Below, piece after piece: positions 6,682-15,754 of a stretch of 64,000 nt of DNA. Positions within the stretch are counted from its first letter, which is position 1. Every line of letters begins with the position of its first letter. Origin of the DNA: Streptomyces kronopolitis (lineage in GTDB: Bacteria > Actinomycetota > Actinomycetes > Streptomycetales > Streptomycetaceae); the NCBI RefSeq assembly GCF_014646275.1, contig NZ_BMND01000005.1, positions 236,376-300,375 on the forward strand, read 5' to 3'. Under the pieces are notes generated by a model. It searched no databases. It was not told where the DNA came from and saw nothing but the letters and a program-made list of their open reading frames with translations. A program made the position numbers and the translations under genes.

Positions 6682-8079
6682 TCAGCGGACCCCCAGCTCC
6701 GCCAGCACCTGCCGCTGGGACGCGGTCGGGTGGGCCGGGAAGTAGAGGTAGCAGACTCCTCCTGAACCGCTCTTGACCTGGCCGTTTGCGTCCTTTCGCT
6801 TCGTTCTCAACCAGATGGTTTCGAACTGCGAGCGCTTGTAGACGTGTCGGACGGCGGCGTCGTCGGGAGAGGCCGGGTCGTTGGCGATGACGTCGCCGGT
6901 CTTCGTGAAGCCGATGACGGTCATCAGGTGGCCGGCGGTGCCGTAGCCCGCTCCGTCGAGTTCGGTCTTGAGGAAGGACTGGGAGGTGATGACGGGGATG
7001 CCGACGTGGATGAGGCGTTCGGCGTCCGTGAGGGAGGTGAGGCGGGTGACGACGGACTGGAGGTCGCGGTAGGTGGCGGCGTAGGCGGCGTTGAAGGGCC
7101 AGTTCCCGCAGCCGTCGTACTGGTAGTCGAAGGTGTAGCGGGCGGCGTGGCAGACCTGGGGGTCGGCGTAGTCGGGGTTGACCCAGGACAGTTGCTGCTG
7201 GGTGGGCTTGCGGCCCCAGAATTCGATGATCATCTGGGACGAGGTGGGGCTGCACCAGGCCTCGCCGCCGTTGTCGTACTGCGGGTACTGGCCCTTGTGG
7301 ATCTCCTGCGAATAGCGCGGGACTACCAGCTCGCGGCCGACCCGGCCGGGCGCGGACGGTGGCACCTCGAAGCGGTCGGGGAGGTCCGAGCCCATCGCGC
7401 CCAGCCGCCAGACGGTGGGGGTGAGCCGGGTGCCGGGCCTGCGGTGGAGGGTGGCGCGGAGTTCGTACGAGGCCAGCCGGAGGCCGCTCGCGGGGGTGTC
7501 GATGGCGAAGGTGTCGGTGGAGATGCTGCTGCGGCCGTCCTTCTGGCCGTCGAGCGAGGTGCGCCGGATGTCGGCGTCGCCGTCGCCGGAGGTCCAGCGG
7601 CCCATGACGTACCAGGGGGTGTGGCCGCCGTCGGAGTAGCCGCCGCGCAGTTCGACGGCGATCCAGGTGCCGGGAGGGGTGTGCGCGTTCCAGGAGGCGA
7701 CGGCCTCGGTGGCCGGGGCGGTGAGGGTGTGCACCGGGGAGGTCCAGGTGGCGTACTCCCAGGCGGCGGACCTGCCGGTGTGCGGGTCGCGGTAGTCGAC
7801 GGTGCCGGCCGGGTGCACGAGGCGGATGCCGGGGCGGGCACCGGGCGCAAGGCCGGTGCCCCGGGCGTGGCCCCTGGCCCAGTCGGCTGCGGTGGTCCAG
7901 GCGTGATAGTCCACGAGGCTCTTCCGGGGCGCGGCGGTGTCCGGGGCGGTGGGCGCGGCGGCCGTGCCCGCTGCGGGCGCGCGGGAGGCGCCGGCGGCCT
8001 GCGCCGAAGGGGTGGCGGCACCCGCCGCGGCGGCGAGCGCGGCGGCCAGGACGGTGCGCCGGGGCGCGGAGCTGGTCAT
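6682..8079 (-). CDS. exported peptidase C39-like family protein
   Basis: The 465-residue protein starts with a Tat-type signal (SAPRRTVLAAALAAAAG, cleavage likely near residue 29) and an Ala/Pro-rich linker, then a beta-rich region (about 55-250) and a papain-like C39_2 domain (about 255-430). Active-site candidates are Cys276 in GGEAWCSPTS, His384 in TAGHLMTVIGF and Asn400/Asp401 in VIANDPAS. It probably acts outside the cell as a cysteine peptidase or related amidase; the substrate is unknown. The ATG at 8079 has GGGGGAA upstream. It stands alone, divergent from the kinase gene, and its end abuts the integrase remnant. Confidence 0.85.
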   Translation of the reverse strand: MTSSAPRRTVLAAALAAAAGAATPSAQAAGASRAPAAGTAAAPTAPDTAAPRKSLVDYHAWTTAADWARGHARGTGLAPGARPGIRLVHPAGTVDYRDPHTGRSAAWEYATWTSPVHTLTAPATEAVASWNAHTPPGTWIAVELRGGYSDGGHTPWYVMGRWTSGDGDADIRRTSLDGQKDGRSSISTDTFAIDTPASGLRLASYELRATLHRRPGTRLTPTVWRLGAMGSDLPDRFEVPPSAPGRVGRELVVPRYSQEIHKGQYPQYDNGGEAWCSPTSSQMIIEFWGRKPTQQQLSWVNPDYADPQVCHAARYTFDYQYDGCGNWPFNAAYAATYRDLQSVVTRLTSLTDAERLIHVGIPVITSQSFLKTELDGAGYGTAGHLMTVIGFTKTGDVIANDPASPDDAAVRHVYKRSQFETIWLRTKRKDANGQVKSGSGGVCYLYFPAHPTASQRQVLAELGVR

Positions 8080-8255
8080 GGTGGTTCCCCCAGTCGGATG
8101 CGTGCGAGCGGGCAGGAGAGAACGGGCAGGCCGGGGCGGATCAGCCGTGGCTCAACTATTGCCCTTGCGAGCCCGCTGCGGAAGGCGGTGCGGGGCGCGT
8201 CGCGGCGGCAATATTGGTGTGGACCACTGGCGGGCGGTGGTGCGGGCCCGCCCCG

Positions 8256-8261
8256 TACGCT
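8256..8261 (+). promoter_or_regulatory. -10 box of a leaderless promoter
   Basis: TACGCT lies 6 bases before the ATG at 8268, the arrangement typical of leaderless actinobacterial transcripts whose first base is the A of ATG. No ribosome site precedes this start, which supports the reading. Confidence 0.6.
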
Positions 8262-8267
8262 GGCGCG

Positions 8268-8852
8268 ATGGATCATGATCTGGCTTCGCTCGCCACCCGG
8301 CTGCACGCCCTGCCGCCGTCCTGCGGGCCGGTGCGGCTGATCGCGGTGGACGGGCACGCGGGGTCGGGCAAGACCACCTTCGCCGCGGACCTGGCCGGGG
8401 CGCTCGGCGGGGCACCCGTGGTGCACACCGACGACCTCGCCACCCATGAGGAGCTGTTCGCCTGGAGCGACCGCTTCGGTGCGCAGGTCCTCGAACCGCT
8501 CGCACGGGGCGAGACGGCACGGTACGGGGTCTACGACTGGGTGCGCGGCGAGTTCACCGGACAGCGGGAGCTGGCACCGGCGCCGCTGGTGCTGGTCGAG
8601 GGCGTGGGCGCGGGGCGGCGGGCGTTGCGGCCGTATCTGGCGTGCCTGCTGTGGATGGAACTGGCGAGCGAACACTCCTGGGAAAGGGGTCAACTCCGGG
8701 ACGGGCCGGGTCTCTCCGCGTTCTGGAGTGGCTGGATTCCATCGGAGCGCGCGCACTTCACAGCGGACCCCTCCCGTCCGTATGCGGATTTCCTGGTGCA
8801 TCAGGGGGAGACGGGGTACGAGGTACTTGTGGGACCGTCCGCGGCGTCATGA
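8268..8852 (+). CDS. uridine kinase-like P-loop kinase
   Basis: The 194-residue cytosolic protein has a P-loop VDGHAGSGKTT (residues 28-37) followed by TDDLATHEE, and LVLVEGVGAGRRAL, the pattern of uridine/cytidine kinase-like proteins (P-loop, substrate-binding DD, then E-G-x-x-x). It is annotated in many Streptomyces as uridine kinase, but its real substrate is untested. I prefer ATG 8268 over the in-frame start at 8214, since homologous proteins start with a few residues before the P-loop and a leaderless -10 box is in place. Confidence 0.75.
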   Translation: MDHDLASLATRLHALPPSCGPVRLIAVDGHAGSGKTTFAADLAGALGGAPVVHTDDLATHEELFAWSDRFGAQVLEPLARGETARYGVYDWVRGEFTGQRELAPAPLVLVEGVGAGRRALRPYLACLLWMELASEHSWERGQLRDGPGLSAFWSGWIPSERAHFTADPSRPYADFLVHQGETGYEVLVGPSAAS

Positions 8853-8939
8853 ACGGCCCCACATTTAACGCTGCGTAACGAACGACGGGCGACGCGCCCG
8901 GGGGCGCCGACAGGGTCCCGCCGAGTGCCTCAACTCGGC

Positions 8940-8968
8940 TTGACCTAACGGGCGTACAGGACTTACGT
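8940..8968 (+). promoter_or_regulatory. promoter of putative short RNA
   Basis: TTGACC (8940-8945), a 17-base spacer and TTACGT (8963-8968) form a good housekeeping-type promoter on the plus strand. It directly follows a small hairpin (GCCGAGT/ACTCGGC, 8920-8939) and precedes no coding region; a strong hairpin follows within 75 bases. Confidence 0.6.
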
Positions 8969-8974
8969 TCTCAA

Positions 8975-9047
8975 TGTGCGGTTCTACGGACCGCCCGCAG
9001 ATGCGAAGCCCCCGGTTGTTCCCCCGTGATCGGGGGCTTCGTTCTGC
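8975..9047 (+). ncRNA. putative short non-coding RNA ending in a terminator
   Basis: Transcription from the promoter at 8940-8968 would start near 8975 and stop at a hairpin with perfect 11-base arms (cgaagcccccg 9004-9014, cgggggcttcg 9031-9041), followed by the T-containing ttctgcg. Ahead of it is a small stem (gcggt/accgc around tctacgg). No start codon with a ribosome site lies inside. The product would be about 65-75 bases. It could also be a leader/attenuator of the EccA-type gene 280 bases downstream, but that distance favours an independent RNA. Confidence 0.5.
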
Positions 9048-9326
9048 GCAAATCCCCCTTTGCCGCCCGTCGGGCGCCGCTCTTCCCTCACCCTGGGTCA
9101 CCGCATTCTTCGCGCCGTCGCGACGTACCCAACGGTCAGTTCTCGCCCCGTGCCGCCCTCTACGGCCTGCACCGATCCCGCGGGTACCATGCGAGTCCGG
9201 GCCGCCGCAGGCCAGGGACCGAGGTGTGCGCGATGACGGTCAACTCCCGTCCCCCGCACGCCGGTTCGACAGATCGCGGCCCGCACTCGCCCGGCGGCAC
9301 GGGGTTTTGTTTTGTGGGGGGACGGG

Positions 9327-11219
9327 ATGGACGTCGGCACTCAGGGTTCGCCCGCCCCGGCCGAGCTGGCATGGCTGCGGGCGGTCGATGCCTACACGGT
9401 GGGCGCGTATCCGCAGGCGGAGGAGGAGTTCCGGGCCGCGGTGCGGATCGATCCGACGATGGCCGACGCCTGGCTCGGGCTGCACGCCCTGCGCGCCGAC
9501 ACCTCCATCGCCCTGCTGCGGATGCACCGGCACCGCGACCGCTTCGGCGAGATGCGCGCCCGCCACCGCCGCACCCTCAACTCCTGGTACTGGCTGGGCT
9601 GGTGGGTGCAGCCGGTGCTGGAGACCGGCCGCGATCTGCTGCTCGCGCACGCCTCCCACTGGCTCGACGGCCGGCATGTCGCGGAGCTGGACCAGGCGCT
9701 GGCCGGCTGCCCGCCCGTGGACACCGACCCGCAGGTGCGCTTTCTGCACGCCTGCCGCGCCTATCTCGTCAAGGACTGGGACCAGCTCGTGCGGCACACC
9801 GAGCCGCTGCTGGGCGACCCGGTGCTGGGCATCGAGGCGGGGCTGTTCGGCGGGATGGCCCGGGTGCGGCTGGAGATGTACGGGCAGGCCGAGCCCCTGC
9901 TGTCCGCCGCGCTGATGCGCTGCCGCAGCGAGCAGCCGCAGCGCAAGGAGCTGCGCTACTGGCTCGCCCGCGCCCACGAGGGCACCGGCCGCAGCGCCGC
10001 CGCCCTCCCCCTCTACCGTGCGGTGCACCGCGTCGACCCGGCGTTCATGGACACCGCGGCGCGGCTCGCGGCCATCGCCGCGGGCGACGGGCTGGACGAG
10101 GGCTCCGACCTCGCGACGGTCCCCGCGTCCGGGCTGGGCCAGGAGGCCGGCGGCGATCCGGATCCGATGGCCCCGCTCGACCCCGCCGACGGCCGTGAGC
10201 TGCTGGTGGGCGGTGAGGCGGACGCACCGGACGCCGGAGTGGGCGGCGCGCCGGCCGGGGGCGGGGCCGCGGCCCGGGCCAAGTCGGCGGCACCGGTGCC
10301 GCGCGGCGCCGAGCGGCTGCCCGCCGGGCCCGCGGACCCGGTGCTGCTGGAGAAGGCGCTGGCCGAGCTGGAGCGGATGGTCGGCATGGAGCCGGTCAAG
10401 CGGCAGGTGCGGGCGCTGTCGGCGCAGTTGCGGATGGCGCGGCTGCGGGCGAGCCAGGGGCTGCCGGTGCAGCCGCCGAAGCGGCACTTCGTCTTCTCCG
10501 GCCCGTCCGGCACCGGCAAGACGACCGTGGCCCGGATACTCGGGCGGGTCTTCTACGCCCTGGGGCTGCTGGGCGGCGACCACCTCGTGGAGGCCCAGCG
10601 GTCGGATCTCGTCGGCGAGTTCCTCGGGCAGACCGCGGTGAAGGCCAATGAGCTGATCGACTCGGCGCTGGGCGGGGTGCTGTTCGTCGACGAGGCCTAC
10701 AGCCTGTCCAACTCCGGCTACAGCAAGGGCGACGCCTACGGCGACGAGGCGCTCCAGGTGCTGCTCAAGCGCGCCGAGGACAACCGCGACCGGCTCGTCG
10801 TCATCCTGGCGGGCTATCCGGAGGGCATGGACCGGCTGCTGGCCGCCAACCCCGGGCTGTCCTCGCGCTTCACCAGCCGGGTCGACTTCCCCAGCTACCG
10901 GCCGGCGGAGCTGACCGCCATCGGCGAGGTGCTGGCCGCCGAGAACGGCGACCACTGGGACGAGGAGGCCCGCGACGAGCTGGGCAGCATCAGCGGCCAT
11001 GTCGTCGACCAGGGCTGGATCGACGAGCTGGGCAACGGCCGCTTTCTGCGCACCCTGTACGAGAAGAGCTGCGCCTACCGCGATCTGCGGCTGTCGCAGT
11101 GGCGCGGCGCCCCGAGCCGCGACGACCTCGCCACCCTGCGGCTGCCGGATCTGATGCAGGCGTACGGCGAGGTCCTCTCGGGCCGCGGCCCGGAGACGCC
11201 GCGGCGGCCGGAGTTCTGA
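9327..11219 (+). CDS. EccA-like CbxX/CfqX AAA+ ATPase
   Basis: The 630-residue protein resembles EccA, the cytosolic ATPase of type VII secretion. Residues about 1-270 are TPR-like helices (AYTVGAYPQAEEEFRAAVRI); a low-complexity Gly/Ala/Pro linker (about 275-345) follows; the AAA+ domain fills the rest, with Walker A GPSGTGKTT (about 392-400), Walker B GVLFVDEAY (about 450), and sensor region GYPEGMDRLLAANPGLSSRF. ATG 9327 follows GGGGGGAC. No esx, eccB, eccC, eccD or mycP gene lies near, so it is an orphan and may serve another chaperone-like role. The region upstream (9048-9326) shows no clear gene. Confidence 0.8.
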   Translation: MDVGTQGSPAPAELAWLRAVDAYTVGAYPQAEEEFRAAVRIDPTMADAWLGLHALRADTSIALLRMHRHRDRFGEMRARHRRTLNSWYWLGWWVQPVLETGRDLLLAHASHWLDGRHVAELDQALAGCPPVDTDPQVRFLHACRAYLVKDWDQLVRHTEPLLGDPVLGIEAGLFGGMARVRLEMYGQAEPLLSAALMRCRSEQPQRKELRYWLARAHEGTGRSAAALPLYRAVHRVDPAFMDTAARLAAIAAGDGLDEGSDLATVPASGLGQEAGGDPDPMAPLDPADGRELLVGGEADAPDAGVGGAPAGGGAAARAKSAAPVPRGAERLPAGPADPVLLEKALAELERMVGMEPVKRQVRALSAQLRMARLRASQGLPVQPPKRHFVFSGPSGTGKTTVARILGRVFYALGLLGGDHLVEAQRSDLVGEFLGQTAVKANELIDSALGGVLFVDEAYSLSNSGYSKGDAYGDEALQVLLKRAEDNRDRLVVILAGYPEGMDRLLAANPGLSSRFTSRVDFPSYRPAELTAIGEVLAAENGDHWDEEARDELGSISGHVVDQGWIDELGNGRFLRTLYEKSCAYRDLRLSQWRGAPSRDDLATLRLPDLMQAYGEVLSGRGPETPRRPEF

Positions 11220-11313
11220 CCACGGCGGCGACACGAGCCGGAGCGGCGGCGCACGGCGGCGGGGCGGCCGTGCCGCGGTGTTCCGGCCGGTGCCCGGGCA
11301 CCGGCCGGAGACA

Positions 11314-12444
11314 TCAGCCCGCCAGCGCCCGGTCCTCCGCGGGCAGCGGTGCCTCCTCGCGGGGTTCGGTGACCCGCTCCCCCGCGCCCCGCCGGCCGGC
11401 GCGGGCGGCCGGGGCCCGGCGGTGGGCCGGGTCGCGGACCTCGCCGACCAGCATTTCCAGCACGTCCTCCAGCGCGACCAGGCCGAGCACCCGGCCGGTC
11501 GCGTCGGCGACCGCCGCCAGATGGGAGGCGGCCCGGCGCATCGCGGTCAGCGCGTCGTCCAGGGGCAGTTCGGCGCGCAGGGTGGTCATCGGGTGCCAGA
11601 CCCGCTGGGGCACCGCGCGGTCCCGTTCCTCCAGGTCGAGGACGTCCTTGACGTGCAGATAGCCCATGTAGGCGCCGCCGGCCGCGCACACCGGGAAGCG
11701 GGAGTAGCCGGTCCGTACGGTCAGCTCCTCCACCTGGCGGGGGGTCACGGTCGGTTCGACGGTCACCAGCGCCGCCCGGTCGAGGAGGACGTCCGTGACG
11801 GGGCGGCTGCCGAGCTCCAGGACGTCGGAGAGCTGCTCCTGCTCCGCCGGGTCGAGCAGGCCCGCCTGGCCGGAATCCTCCACCAGGTGGGTCAGCTGCT
11901 CGCTGGTGAAGACCGCCTCGACCTCGTCCTTCGGCTCCACCCGGAAGAGCCGCAGCACCCCGCGGGCGCAGGCGCCGAGCAGTGCGGTGACCGGGCGGCA
12001 CAGCCGGGCGAAGGCGACGAGCCCGGGGCTGAACCACAGGGCGGTCCGCTCGGGCGCCGCCATCGCCAGGTTCTTGGGGACCATCTCGCCGATGACCAGG
12101 TGGAGGAAGACCACCAGGGCCAACGCGATGACATAGCCGAGCGGGTGGATCAGCGCCGCCGGGAGGTGGACGGCCTCGAAGAGCGGCTCCAGGAGGCGGG
12201 CGACGGTCGGCTCGGCGACCGCACCGAGCGTCAGGGAGCAGACCGTGATGCCGAACTGGGCGGCGGCCATCATCTGCGGCAGGTTCTCCAGGCCGTGCAG
12301 CACCTGCCGGGCGCGGGTGGAGCCCTCGGTCGCCAGCGGTTCGATCTGGCTGCGGCGTACCGAGACCAGCGCGAACTCGGCGCCGACGAAGAAGCCGTTG
12401 GCGAGCACGAGCAGGAGCGCGAAGAACAGCTGGGCCAGCGTCAT
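11314..12444 (-). CDS. CNNM/CBS membrane protein (hemolysin family), second of pair
   Basis: Members combine a CNNM (DUF21) membrane domain with cytosolic CBS domains and are linked to magnesium or other cation transport; the name hemolysin is historical. The 376-residue protein shows an N-terminal membrane helix (LAQLFFALLLVLANGFFVGAE), more helices to about residue 150 with VIGEMVPKNLAMAAPE, then a CBS pair (about 195-325, SRPVTDVLLDRAALVTV and LGLVALEDVLEMLVGEVRD). It lacks the C-terminal CorC/HlyC domain that its partner keeps. Its ATG overlaps the partner's stop by 4 bases, so translation is coupled and the two likely form a heteromer. Confidence 0.85.
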   Translation of the reverse strand: MTLAQLFFALLLVLANGFFVGAEFALVSVRRSQIEPLATEGSTRARQVLHGLENLPQMMAAAQFGITVCSLTLGAVAEPTVARLLEPLFEAVHLPAALIHPLGYVIALALVVFLHLVIGEMVPKNLAMAAPERTALWFSPGLVAFARLCRPVTALLGACARGVLRLFRVEPKDEVEAVFTSEQLTHLVEDSGQAGLLDPAEQEQLSDVLELGSRPVTDVLLDRAALVTVEPTVTPRQVEELTVRTGYSRFPVCAAGGAYMGYLHVKDVLDLEERDRAVPQRVWHPMTTLRAELPLDDALTAMRRAASHLAAVADATGRVLGLVALEDVLEMLVGEVRDPAHRRAPAARAGRRGAGERVTEPREEAPLPAEDRALAG

Positions 12445-13814
12445 CGGGCCACCTCCAGGCCGGCGGTGACCGGCTCGCGGGGTGCCTCGGGGGCGGCCGG
12501 CGGGATGACGGTCGCGGTCCGCACGATCCTTATCCGCTCGGCGCGGTGGTGCGACACCAGCCGCACCCGCAGCCGCCAGCCGTCGAGCTCCGCGATGTCG
12601 CCCGGGGCCGGGATCCGGCCGAGTATGTGCGCCACCAGTCCTGCCACCGTCTCGTACGGTCCTTCCGGGGCGTCCAGGCCGATCCGCCGCAGGGTGTCCA
12701 CCCGGCAGCCGCCGTCGGCGTCCCAGGCGGGGCGGCCCTCCTCCGGCGGGGCCTGACCGAGTTCGGGCAGGTCCACGCGGTCGTGCTCGTCGCGGACCTC
12801 GCCGACCAGCTCCTCGATGATGTCCTCCAGGGTGACCACGCCGGCCGTGCCGCCGTACTCGTCGACGACCACCGCGATCGGCTGCTCGCTGCGCAGCCGC
12901 TCCAGCAGCGGCTGCACCGGGAGCGTCTCGGGCACCAGCAGCGGCGGCACCGCGATCCGGCCGGCCGGTATGCGCAGCCGGTCGTGGGTGGGGACGGCCA
13001 GGGCGTCCTTGAGGTGCACCATGCCGACGACCTCGTCGAGGCGGGTGCGGTAGACGGGGAAGCGGGAGAGTCCGGTGGCGCGGGTGAGGTTCACCACGTC
13101 CTCGGCGGTCGCGGACGCCTGGAGGGCGCTCACCCGTACGCGGGGGGTCATGACGTTCTCCGCCGTCAGATCACCCAGCGACAGGGTCCGGACGAACAGA
13201 TCCGCGGTGTCCTGCTCGATCGCTCCCGCGCGGGCGGAGTGGCGGGCGAGCGAGACCAGTTCGCCGGGGGTGCGGGCGGAGGCCAGCTCGTCGGTCGGCT
13301 CCACGCCCAGCGCGCGCACCAGGCGGTTGGCGACGGTGTTCAGCAGGGTGATCACCGGGCGGAAGAAGCGGGAGAAGGCCCGCTGCGGGCCGGCGACGAC
13401 CCGGGCGACGGGCAGCGGCTTGGAGACCGCCCAGTTCTTGGGCACCAGCTCGCCGACGACCATCTGGACGGCGGACGCCAGCAGCATGCCGACGACGACG
13501 GCGGTACCGGGGACCGCGCCCCGGGGCAGGCCGGTGGCGAGCAGCGGTCCGGCCAGCAGCTGGGCCAGCGCGGGCTCGGCGAGCATGCCGACCACCAAGG
13601 AGGTGATCGTGATGCCCAGTTGGGTGCCGGACAGCTGGAAGGAGAGTTCCCGCAGGGCGGAGACCACGGTGCGGGCGCGGCGGTCGCCGTCGGCGGCGGC
13701 GCGCTCGGCGTCCGCCTTCTCGACGGTGACGAGTCCGAACTCGGCGGCGACGAAGAAACCGTTGGCCAGGATCAGGACGAGGGCCGCGGCGAGCAGCAGC
13801 ACGGGGCCGGTCAT
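12441..13814 (-). CDS. CNNM/CBS/CorC_HlyC membrane protein (hemolysin family), first of pair
   Basis: A 457-residue paralogue of the next gene, full length for the family: CNNM membrane domain (about 1-190, LLLAAALVLILANGFFVAAEF, MVVGELVPKNWAVSKPLP), two CBS domains (about 205-335, ENVMTPRVRVSAL and VVDEYGGTAGVVTLEDIIEE) and a C-terminal CorC_HlyC domain (about 350-430, GGCRVDTLRRIGLDAPEGPY). A role in divalent-cation export or homeostasis is inferred from the family. It heads a two-gene operon. The 174 bases upstream to the PH-domain gene hold the promoter, but I could not pick clear boxes. Confidence 0.87.
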   Translation of the reverse strand: MTGPVLLLAAALVLILANGFFVAAEFGLVTVEKADAERAAADGDRRARTVVSALRELSFQLSGTQLGITITSLVVGMLAEPALAQLLAGPLLATGLPRGAVPGTAVVVGMLLASAVQMVVGELVPKNWAVSKPLPVARVVAGPQRAFSRFFRPVITLLNTVANRLVRALGVEPTDELASARTPGELVSLARHSARAGAIEQDTADLFVRTLSLGDLTAENVMTPRVRVSALQASATAEDVVNLTRATGLSRFPVYRTRLDEVVGMVHLKDALAVPTHDRLRIPAGRIAVPPLLVPETLPVQPLLERLRSEQPIAVVVDEYGGTAGVVTLEDIIEELVGEVRDEHDRVDLPELGQAPPEEGRPAWDADGGCRVDTLRRIGLDAPEGPYETVAGLVAHILGRIPAPGDIAELDGWRLRVRLVSHHRAERIRIVRTATVIPPAAPEAPREPVTAGLEVAR

Positions 13815-13988
13815 GCCGCCTCCTCCGCGGTGTGCGGGGGTTGGGGAGGGGCGGCGCAGGTACTACAGGACGATCCGTCCATTGCCGGAGGGAGTCACTC
13901 CTCGGGTCGTATTGAGCCCACCAGGGGGCAGGGCGCGGGGTGCGCCCCGGAGAACAGAGTAAACAGCGGGACCCCGATTAGGGCAGGC

Positions 13989-14441
13989 TCACCCGGCCGT
14001 GTGGCCGACAGCACCGTGCTTCTCGGCGAGGTCGCGCAGCGCACGGGCGTCGCGAATGGCCTGATCCCTGGCGATGCCCGGCTGGATGCCCATGGCGGGC
14101 AGGCTGGTGCCGTCGGCGAGGTCGAGATGGACCCAGGGGTCGCCGGCCCGGAGGTTGACCCGCAGGACCTGGGCCCAGGCCAGTTCGCGCTTGGTGGTGA
14201 GGTTGACGACCGTGACGCCCTCCTGCCGCGCCACCACCTTGGGGCGGGCGAGCAGCAGGAGGACGGCCAGCACCAGCAGTGCGGTGACCACGAAGCTCAG
14301 CCGCTCGCCGCCGGTCAGCTTCGGCAGCGCCAGCGCGATCGCCGTGAGGGCGGCCAGCTGGGCGATGCCGACGGTGTACAGGACGGCCCGGGTGCGGGTC
14401 GGCCGGAAGGTCACCGGGAGGCCGGTCGGGGGCGCGGACAC
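13989..14441 (-). CDS. PH domain-containing membrane protein
   Basis: A 150-residue protein with two N-terminal membrane helices (about 18-38 and 46-66, AVLYTVGIAQLAALTAIALA and FVVTALLVLAVLLLLA) followed by a bacterial PH-like domain (about 70-140, VVNLTTKRELAWAQVLRVNL and DPWVHLDLADGTSLPAMGIQ). Function of this family is unknown. It lies 68 bases after hisG in the same direction and is conserved beside hisG in Streptomyces, so it is probably cotranscribed. Confidence 0.8.
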   Translation of the reverse strand: MSAPPTGLPVTFRPTRTRAVLYTVGIAQLAALTAIALALPKLTGGERLSFVVTALLVLAVLLLLARPKVVARQEGVTVVNLTTKRELAWAQVLRVNLRAGDPWVHLDLADGTSLPAMGIQPGIARDQAIRDARALRDLAEKHGAVGHTAG

Positions 14442-14509
14442 GTCGTGGGTCTTCCGTCGGGGTGAGGTGGGGCGGAGCGGGTCGTCGGGGGGGGATCAGT
14501 GGCCGCGGG

Positions 14510-15358
14510 TCACAGCCGGCAGGCGTGGATGCCGGTGGTCAGGATCGCGCGGGCGCCGAGGTCGTAGAGCTCGTCCATGATCCGCTGGGCGTCCTTGGAC
14601 GGGACCATGGAGCGGACCGCGACCCAGCCCTCGTGGTGCAGCGGGGAGACGGTCGGCGACTCCAGGCCGGGGGTGAGCGCGACGGCCTTCTCGACGTGCT
14701 CGACACGGATGTCGTAATCCATCATCACGTACCGGCGGGCCACCAGGACGCCCTGCATGCGGCGCAGGAACTGGCGGACCTTCGGGTCGTCGTCCGGCGC
14801 TCCGGTACCGCGGATGACCACGGCCTCGGACTTCAGGATCGGCTCGCCGATGATCTCCAGTCCGGCGTTGCGCAGGGTGGTGCCGGTCTCCACGACATCC
14901 GCGATGATCTCGGCGACCCCGAGCTGGATGGCGGTCTCCACGGCGCCGTCGAGGTGGACGACGGAGGCGTCCACACCGTTCTCCGCGAGGTGCTGGGTGA
15001 CCAGGCCGGAGAACGAGGTGGCGACGGTCATGCCGCCGAACTCGCTGACGTCCTTGGCGGTCCCGGGGCGGGTGGCGTAGCGGAACGTCGAGCCGGCGAA
15101 GCCGAGCTGGAGGATCTCCTCGGCCGGCGAGCCGGAGTCCAGCAGCAGATCACGGCCGGTGATGCCGATGTCGAGCTTGCCGGAGCCGACGTAGACGGCG
15201 ATGTCGCGGGGCCGCAGGAAGAAGAACTCGACCTCGTTCTCCGCGTCGACCAGGACCAGTTCCCTGCGGTCCTTGCGCTGGCGGTAGCCGGCCTCATGGA
15301 GCATCGCCGACGCAGGCTCGGACAGTGAACCCTTGTTGGGGACAGCGATGCGCAGCAT
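14510..15358 (-). CDS. hisG: ATP phosphoribosyltransferase (long form)
   Basis: Catalyses the first step of histidine synthesis, joining ATP and PRPP to phosphoribosyl-ATP. At 282 residues it is the long, HisZ-independent form. Visible features: N-terminal MLRIAVPNKGSLSE, RPRDIAVYVGSGKLDIGITG, the PRPP-binding segment VVETGTTLRNAGLEII, and a C-terminal ACT-like domain (about 210-282) expected to bind histidine for feedback inhibition. It follows hisE by 51 bases and is likely cotranscribed with it, away from the main his cluster. The start MLRIAVPNKG matches the family exactly. Confidence 0.96.
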   Translation of the reverse strand: MLRIAVPNKGSLSEPASAMLHEAGYRQRKDRRELVLVDAENEVEFFFLRPRDIAVYVGSGKLDIGITGRDLLLDSGSPAEEILQLGFAGSTFRYATRPGTAKDVSEFGGMTVATSFSGLVTQHLAENGVDASVVHLDGAVETAIQLGVAEIIADVVETGTTLRNAGLEIIGEPILKSEAVVIRGTGAPDDDPKVRQFLRRMQGVLVARRYVMMDYDIRVEHVEKAVALTPGLESPTVSPLHHEGWVAVRSMVPSKDAQRIMDELYDLGARAILTTGIHACRL

Positions 15359-15409
15359 GAGAGCGAGTTCCTTTACAGCTGGGGGTGCGGGGAGAAGCGG
15401 GGGGCTTGA

Positions 15410-15682
15410 TCAGAGGTGGGAGTAGACGTCGTCCAGGGAGATGCCCCGGGCGACCATCATGACCTGGAGGTGGTAGAGGAGCTGGGAGATCTCCTCGGCG
15501 GCGGCCTCGTCGGATTCGTACTCGGCGGCCATCCAGACCTCGGCGGCCTCCTCGACGACCTTCTTGCCGATCGTATGGACACCGGCCTGGACCAGCTCGG
15601 CGGTGCGGGAGGTGGCGGGGTCGCCCGTGGCGGCCTTCTGCTGGAGCTCGGCGAAGAGCTCCTCGAACGTCTTCTTGGACAT
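15410..15682 (-). CDS. hisE: phosphoribosyl-ATP diphosphatase
   Basis: Removes pyrophosphate from phosphoribosyl-ATP, step two of histidine synthesis. The 90-residue protein has the MazG-like all-alpha fold with [16 protein letters not shown] and [18 protein letters not shown], the acidic metal-binding residues of the family. It heads the hisE-hisG unit. On the minus strand a TAGGGT -10-like box (positions 15693-15698) lies 10 bases before the ATG at 15682, so hisE may be expressed from its own promoter with a very short leader, separate from ribH 72 bases upstream. Confidence 0.95.
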   Translation of the reverse strand: MSKKTFEELFAELQQKAATGDPATSRTAELVQAGVHTIGKKVVEEAAEVWMAAEYESDEAAAEEISQLLYHLQVMMVARGISLDDVYSHL

Positions 15683-15754
15683 GATGGTGACTACCCTACG
15701 CGGTTGAGATGCAGCGGCGCGCAGCGCCTCGGCCGGCGGTCGCGGGCGGGCGCC

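Noticed and set aside
9026..10198. Plus-strand frame starting before the EccA-like gene
   Set aside because: Overlaps the EccA-like gene in another frame with Arg/Gly-rich low-complexity sequence.
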